The notes under the pieces were generated by a model. The model was not told the origin of the DNA. It did no database searches and saw only the letters and a program-made list of their open reading frames with translations. The position numbers and the translations under genes are program-made. From Sulfurovaceae bacterium (GTDB lineage: Bacteria > Campylobacterota > Campylobacteria > Campylobacterales > Sulfurovaceae): a stretch of 11,085 nucleotides of DNA. The DNA lies in the NCBI GenBank assembly GCA_029933395.1, contig JAOZOG010000029.1, forward strand, positions 6,161 through 17,245, given 5' to 3'. Position 1 is the stretch's first letter; every line of letters starts with the position of its first letter. This document shows, in pieces, positions 8,436 through 11,085 of this stretch.

Positions 8436-9184
8436 AAACACTCGAAATCAAAAATATACATGCAAAAATCGGAAACAAAGAGATACTCAAAGGACTGGAT
8501 CTGGATCTGGAGCCCGGAAAAATACACGCCATCATGGGCCCCAACGGCGCAGGCAAATCAACTCTGAGCAAAACCATCGTCGGACACTACGATGTCGAAG
8601 TCACCGAAGGGGATATCCTCTACAAGGGCAAGAGTATCCTTGATATGGAGCCTGAAGAGAGAGCACTTGAGGGGATTTTCCTGAGTTTCCAGCACCCTGT
8701 GGAGATCCCGGGTGTCAACAACGCCTACTTCCTCAGAACCGCACTCAACGCCAAGCGCAGACACGAAGGCAAAGAGGAGCTCAATGCTGCAGAGTTCCTC
8801 CGTGAAATGAAGAAGCATCTTGAGATGCTTGGGATGAAAGCCGATATGATCAGCCGATCACTCAACGAAGGCTTCTCCGGCGGAGAGAAAAAACGCAATG
8901 AGATTCTGCAGATGCTCATCCTCCAGCCCGAAGTGATCATCCTCGACGAGATCGACTCTGGGCTCGACATCGATGCACTCAGAGCGGTCAGTGAAGGAAT
9001 CAATATGATGAAAGATGGCAAGCGCTCCTTCCTCGTCATCACCCACTACAGCCGTATCCTCGACTACATCAAGCCCGACTACATCCATGTCCTCAAAGAG
9101 GGCCGTATCATCAAAACTGCCGGCCCGGAGCTGGTCGCTCACCTCGAGGAGCATGGCTACGACAGCATTGTAGAGGAAGCGTAA
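8432..9184 (+). CDS. sufC: SufC, ABC-type ATPase of the Fe-S scaffold complex
   Basis: SufC is a soluble ABC ATPase; ATP-driven dimerisation of two SufC subunits rearranges SufB and SufD during cluster assembly. All nucleotide-binding elements are present in the 250 residues: Walker A GPNGAGKST at 36-44, Q-loop Gln87 in SFQHPVEIPGV, the SufC-type signature FSGGEKKR at 148-155, Walker B VIILDE at 168-173 with catalytic Glu173, the D-loop SGLD, and switch His205 in VITHY. No membrane segment is present, as expected. The start overlaps sufB by 4 bp and the stop overlaps the sufD ATG by 1 bp (TAATG), so translation of the three subunits is likely coupled. Confidence 0.97.
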
Positions 9185-10362
9185 TGAAACTGAGCGAACT
9201 CAAAGGCAAAACACGGGAAGAGACGGCAACCCTTCTGGGTATCGACCCCGAAGCCGCCGCACTCGAACACTTTCTTGCTCTGGGGCTGCCGGACAAAAAG
9301 AGTGAAGAGTACCGCTACTTCCGGGTAGAGAAACTGCTGGAGCGTGACTACAAGATCCTCGATTATGTACCCAAAGCGATTCAAGAAGCGGAAAAGATCG
9401 TGATTTCGGACGGTGTCGTGACCCATGCCCCCAAAGGGTTGAGGATCTATAACGAACGCTGCCAGACAATGGACCCGGTGCATTTCGATCCACTCTACTA
9501 TCTGAGCCACCTTCTCTCTCCGCACGTCATCAAAATAGATCTCGACGGGGACACTGATATCGAGATAGAGCACCGTTTCACTCAGAGCAATACACTGATC
9601 AATTACCGCATCGTCCTTGCCAATCAAGCCAACCGTCATGCCACGGTTTTTGAAAGCTTCCGGGAGGAGGAGATAGAAGATACTCTGGTGCTCTACGGCT
9701 ACGATATCCTTGTAGCGCCGGACAGTACCCTGCGCATTCTCAAAAATCAACTGATGCAAAAGAACCGCTACGCGATGGTCGCATCGCACAGGATTCAGCT
9801 GGCACAACGTGCCAATGCCCTCATCAAGAGCTTTGACCTGGGTGGCGATATGGGACTTCAGCTGATCAAAGCCGATCTGGACAGATATGCCCACATCGAC
9901 GCGGGACACCTGCTCTACCTGAACCACGAAGCACAACGCGGAACCGTCTCCAAGATCATCCACAAAGGAGAGCACTCCACCTCGCATCAGGAAGCCAAAA
10001 ATATCCTCGACGGCAACGCCAGAGGAATCTTCGATGCACTCATCAAGGTCGAACACTCCGCCAAATATACCAAGGCACACCAGAACTCCAAAGCGATTCT
10101 CCTGCACGAAAAAGCATATATGGTGGCCAAGCCGCAGCTGGAGATCTACATCGACGAGCTGGAAGCCTCCCACGGATCGACCACCGGGCAACTCGATGAG
10201 AAACAGCTCTTCTATCTGCGCTCACGCGGCATCAGCTACACCGAAGCCAGAAAGATGCTTGTCATCGCCTTTGCCAATACGCTGATCGATCAGGTCAAAG
10301 ATCATCGGCATCAGGATATCATCAAGGCATCGTTCGAGGAGGTATTCTACAGCGGAAGCTGA
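9184..10362 (+). CDS. sufD: SufD, Fe-S scaffold subunit paralogous to SufB
   Basis: SufD pairs with SufB to form the heterodimer interface on which a nascent cluster is assembled. The 392 residues have an N-terminal helical region with SEEYRYFRVEKLL near residues 40-52, a variable beta-helix core, and a well-conserved C-terminal part with ASHGSTTGQLD and FYLRSRGIS. His330 corresponds to E. coli His360, which is required for function. E. coli has Cys358 two residues before that His; here the position is Ala328. The sequence is less conserved than SufB, as is usual. It overlaps sufC by 1 bp. Only 4 bases after its TGA stop, the first of two REP-like palindromes begins, separating it from sufE. 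Confidence 0.95.
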   Translation: MKLSELKGKTREETATLLGIDPEAAALEHFLALGLPDKKSEEYRYFRVEKLLERDYKILDYVPKAIQEAEKIVISDGVVTHAPKGLRIYNERCQTMDPVHFDPLYYLSHLLSPHVIKIDLDGDTDIEIEHRFTQSNTLINYRIVLANQANRHATVFESFREEEIEDTLVLYGYDILVAPDSTLRILKNQLMQKNRYAMVASHRIQLAQRANALIKSFDLGGDMGLQLIKADLDRYAHIDAGHLLYLNHEAQRGTVSKIIHKGEHSTSHQEAKNILDGNARGIFDALIKVEHSAKYTKAHQNSKAILLHEKAYMVAKPQLEIYIDELEASHGSTTGQLDEKQLFYLRSRGISYTEARKMLVIAFANTLIDQVKDHRHQDIIKASFEEVFYSGS

Positions 10363-10366
10363 GACC

Positions 10367-10387
10367 GTAGGGTCGATCCTATCGACC
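10367..10387 (+). repeat. REP-like palindrome, left copy
   Basis: The 21-bp element is GTAG (10367-10370) followed by a perfect hairpin: GGTCGAT, loop CCT, ATCGACC. A GTAG tetranucleotide 5' of a short hairpin is the hallmark of REP sequences recognised by RAYT (Y1-type) transposases. It starts 4 bases after the sufD stop. A perfect inverted copy lies at 10459-10479. Confidence 0.75.
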
Positions 10388-10458
10388 AAACAAATCAAGG
10401 ACACCTCTAAAGAAAAAGCAGAAGATGATCCATCTTGTAAAATAACAATATATGTCAA
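10388..10458. other. BIME interior with small central hairpin
   Basis: These 71 A-rich bases separate the two REP-like palindromes. They hold a 6-bp perfect hairpin, AAGATG (10422-10427), loop ATC, CATCTT (10431-10436). Next to it, TGTAAAAT contains a possible -10 hexamer TAAAAT (10438-10443) that could serve sufE. There is no open reading frame of note. Confidence 0.45.
10438..10443 (+). promoter_or_regulatory. Possible -10 element for sufE inside the repeat pair
   Basis: TAAAAT is preceded by TG and would place a transcript start near 10450, about 45 bases before sufE. The right REP-like hairpin would then be in the 5' leader. No -35 is visible and the region is AT-rich, so a chance match is quite possible. 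Confidence 0.25.
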
Positions 10459-10479
10459 GGTCGATAGGATCGACCCTAC
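10459..10479 (-). repeat. REP-like palindrome, right copy (inverted)
   Basis: This is an exact 21-of-21 inverted copy of the element at 10367-10387: read on the minus strand it is GTAG (10479-10476) followed by the hairpin GGTCGAT, CCT, ATCGACC. The two GTAG ends point outward. The copy ends 15 bases before the sufE ATG, and the AAAGG ribosome binding site (10484-10488) lies just outside it. Confidence 0.75.
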
Positions 10480-10494
10480 AGATAAAGGTAAATT

Positions 10495-10914
10495 ATGGAA
10501 GAAACAATCGCACGATACAAAGAGGATTTCGATCTCTTTATGACGCCCAATGAAAAACTGGAGTATATCTTCGACCTAGGCAAAAAACACACGACACTCC
10601 CGGAAGAGGAAAAAAACGATGAAACCTTCATCGTCGGCTGCGCTTCTCCTGCCTGGCTGATGGGAGAGTGCAAAGAGGGTAAACTGATCCTACGAGGTGA
10701 AGGAAGTTCAGAGATGGCCAAAGGAATGCTGACACTGCTTCTGGATATCTTCAACGACAGAGAAGTCGACGAGATACTCGCATTCGACCCCGCCAAACTG
10801 AACGAACTAGGCATCATCGAACTCCTCTCACCTGTACGACAGCAGAGTCTGGAAGCGTTTATCAAAAAAGTATACAGTTACGCACAAAAATGCAAAGAAA
10901 ACGAAAACCAATAA
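10495..10914 (+). CDS. sufE: SufE, sulfur-transfer protein
   Basis: SufE takes persulfide sulfur from the cysteine desulfurase SufS and passes it to SufB. The 139 residues match the family length. The N-terminal PNEKLEYIFDLGKK helix is followed by the acceptor Cys49 in IVGCASPAW (equivalent to E. coli Cys51 in a GC motif), then a conserved helix (AKGMLTLLLDIFND) and the C-terminal LSPVRQQSLEAF. AAAGG at 10484-10488 lies 6 bases before the ATG. It follows sufD by 132 bp, an interval filled by the REP pair, so it could be cotranscribed or have its own promoter. No sufS gene is seen on either side inside the window, so its partner is encoded elsewhere or beyond the right edge. Confidence 0.95.
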   Translation: MEETIARYKEDFDLFMTPNEKLEYIFDLGKKHTTLPEEEKNDETFIVGCASPAWLMGECKEGKLILRGEGSSEMAKGMLTLLLDIFNDREVDEILAFDPAKLNELGIIELLSPVRQQSLEAFIKKVYSYAQKCKENENQ

Positions 10915-10973
10915 ACAATAAACCGAGAGGGGCATCCTGAAAGACGCCAGTTCCTTGCGCTTTTTCTTTTTTG

Positions 10974-11019
10974 GTTACTTTCCTTTCTTTTTGTCGCAAA
11001 ACAAAAAGAAAAAAGTAAC
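10974..11019. repeat. Long imperfect palindrome, 19-bp stem
   Basis: The left arm (10974-10994) begins GTTACTTT and ends TTTCTTTTTGT. The right arm (11001-11019) is its complement except for two unpaired C bases at 10982-10983. The loop is CGCAAA. The stem is mostly A-T and ends in GTTAC/GTAAC. Neither strand has a U-run after the stem, so it is not a standard terminator. From memory it resembles widely dispersed intergenic palindromes with GTTACTTT arms; I could not verify this. Confidence 0.65.
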
Positions 11020-11028
11020 AAGAAGAGA

Positions 11029-11064
11029 TACAATAGGTCAAAATATATACACAATAAATAGGAG
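11029..11064 (+). promoter_or_regulatory. Candidate promoter and ribosome binding site of the right-edge gene
   Basis: GATACAAT contains a -10-like TACAAT (11029-11034), the same octamer seen upstream of glnA. GGAG at 11061-11064 sits 7 bases before the ATG at 11072. This suggests the gene is transcribed independently of sufE. No -35 is visible. Confidence 0.4.
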
Positions 11065-11071
11065 AAAAAAT

Positions 11072-11085
11072 ATGGAAAATCCCAA
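11072..11085 (+). CDS. 5' end of an unidentified gene, cut by the window edge
   Basis: An ATG with a good GGAG ribosome binding site opens a reading frame starting MENP, and the window ends after 14 bases. Too little is present to name it. A Suf-related function such as sufS or a DUF59/SufT protein would be plausible from position alone. Confidence 0.6.

Noticed and set aside
9157..10191. 344-codon open frame on the minus strand opposite sufD
   Set aside because: It lies entirely over conserved sufD, has no ribosome binding site or recognisable motif, and its Val/Asp/Phe/Leu-rich composition is typical of the antisense shadow of a biased gene.
10931..10948. GGCATC/GACGCC hairpin after sufE as a terminator
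   Set aside because: The short stem has a mismatch, and the T-run begins about 11 bases later rather than directly after it.

Overview
The window carries about ten complete chromosomal genes plus the first codons of an eleventh. The combination suggests a Campylobacterota (epsilonproteobacterial) chromosome, most likely a free-living Sulfurovum, Hydrogenimonas or Nitratifractor type. The clues are a PHP-type histidinol phosphatase, a type I glutamine synthetase whose adenylylation-site motif reads DLFELT, extended -10 promoters of the form TATGCTAAAAT or TATGCTATAAA, compact operons with 4-bp overlaps, and AT-rich spacers between genes of balanced composition. The placement is inferred from these features and was not checked by a search. 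No prophage, CRISPR array, rRNA, tRNA or insertion sequence was found. No gene-free stretch exceeds 300 bases; the longest is 211 bases.

Layout. At the left, on the minus strand, a U32-family protein (probable tRNA U34 hydroxylase TrhP) overlaps purE by 4 bp. Facing away from it, hisJ and then glnA run on the plus strand, and a weak terminator follows glnA. Convergent to glnA is a three-gene minus-strand operon with 4-bp overlaps: a YfgM-like membrane-anchored protein, a beta-propeller lipoprotein resembling BamB, and a XerC/D-type tyrosine recombinase. This operon and sufBCD start from well-formed divergent promoters in the 211-bp spacer 6791-7001. sufB, sufC and sufD overlap each other; sufE follows after 132 bp, and a further gene begins at the right edge.

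How the genes work together. sufB, sufC and sufD encode the Fe-S scaffold complex and sufE the sulfur-transfer protein, but no cysteine desulfurase (sufS) lies in the window. purE, hisJ and glnA serve purine, histidine and nitrogen metabolism. The YfgM/BamB-like pair suggests an envelope-biogenesis role; that is inferred from topology and gene order.

The most unusual DNA is non-coding. Between sufD and sufE lie two inverted copies of a 21-bp element, each a GTAG tetranucleotide followed by a perfect 7-bp hairpin. This is the layout of REP sequences mobilised by RAYT transposases, paired as a BIME. After sufE lies a second, unrelated palindrome (19-bp stem with a 2-nt bulge). I see no clear evidence for a wholly new multi-gene system; the strongest leads are these elements, the YfgM/BamB-like operon and the SufS-less suf cluster.
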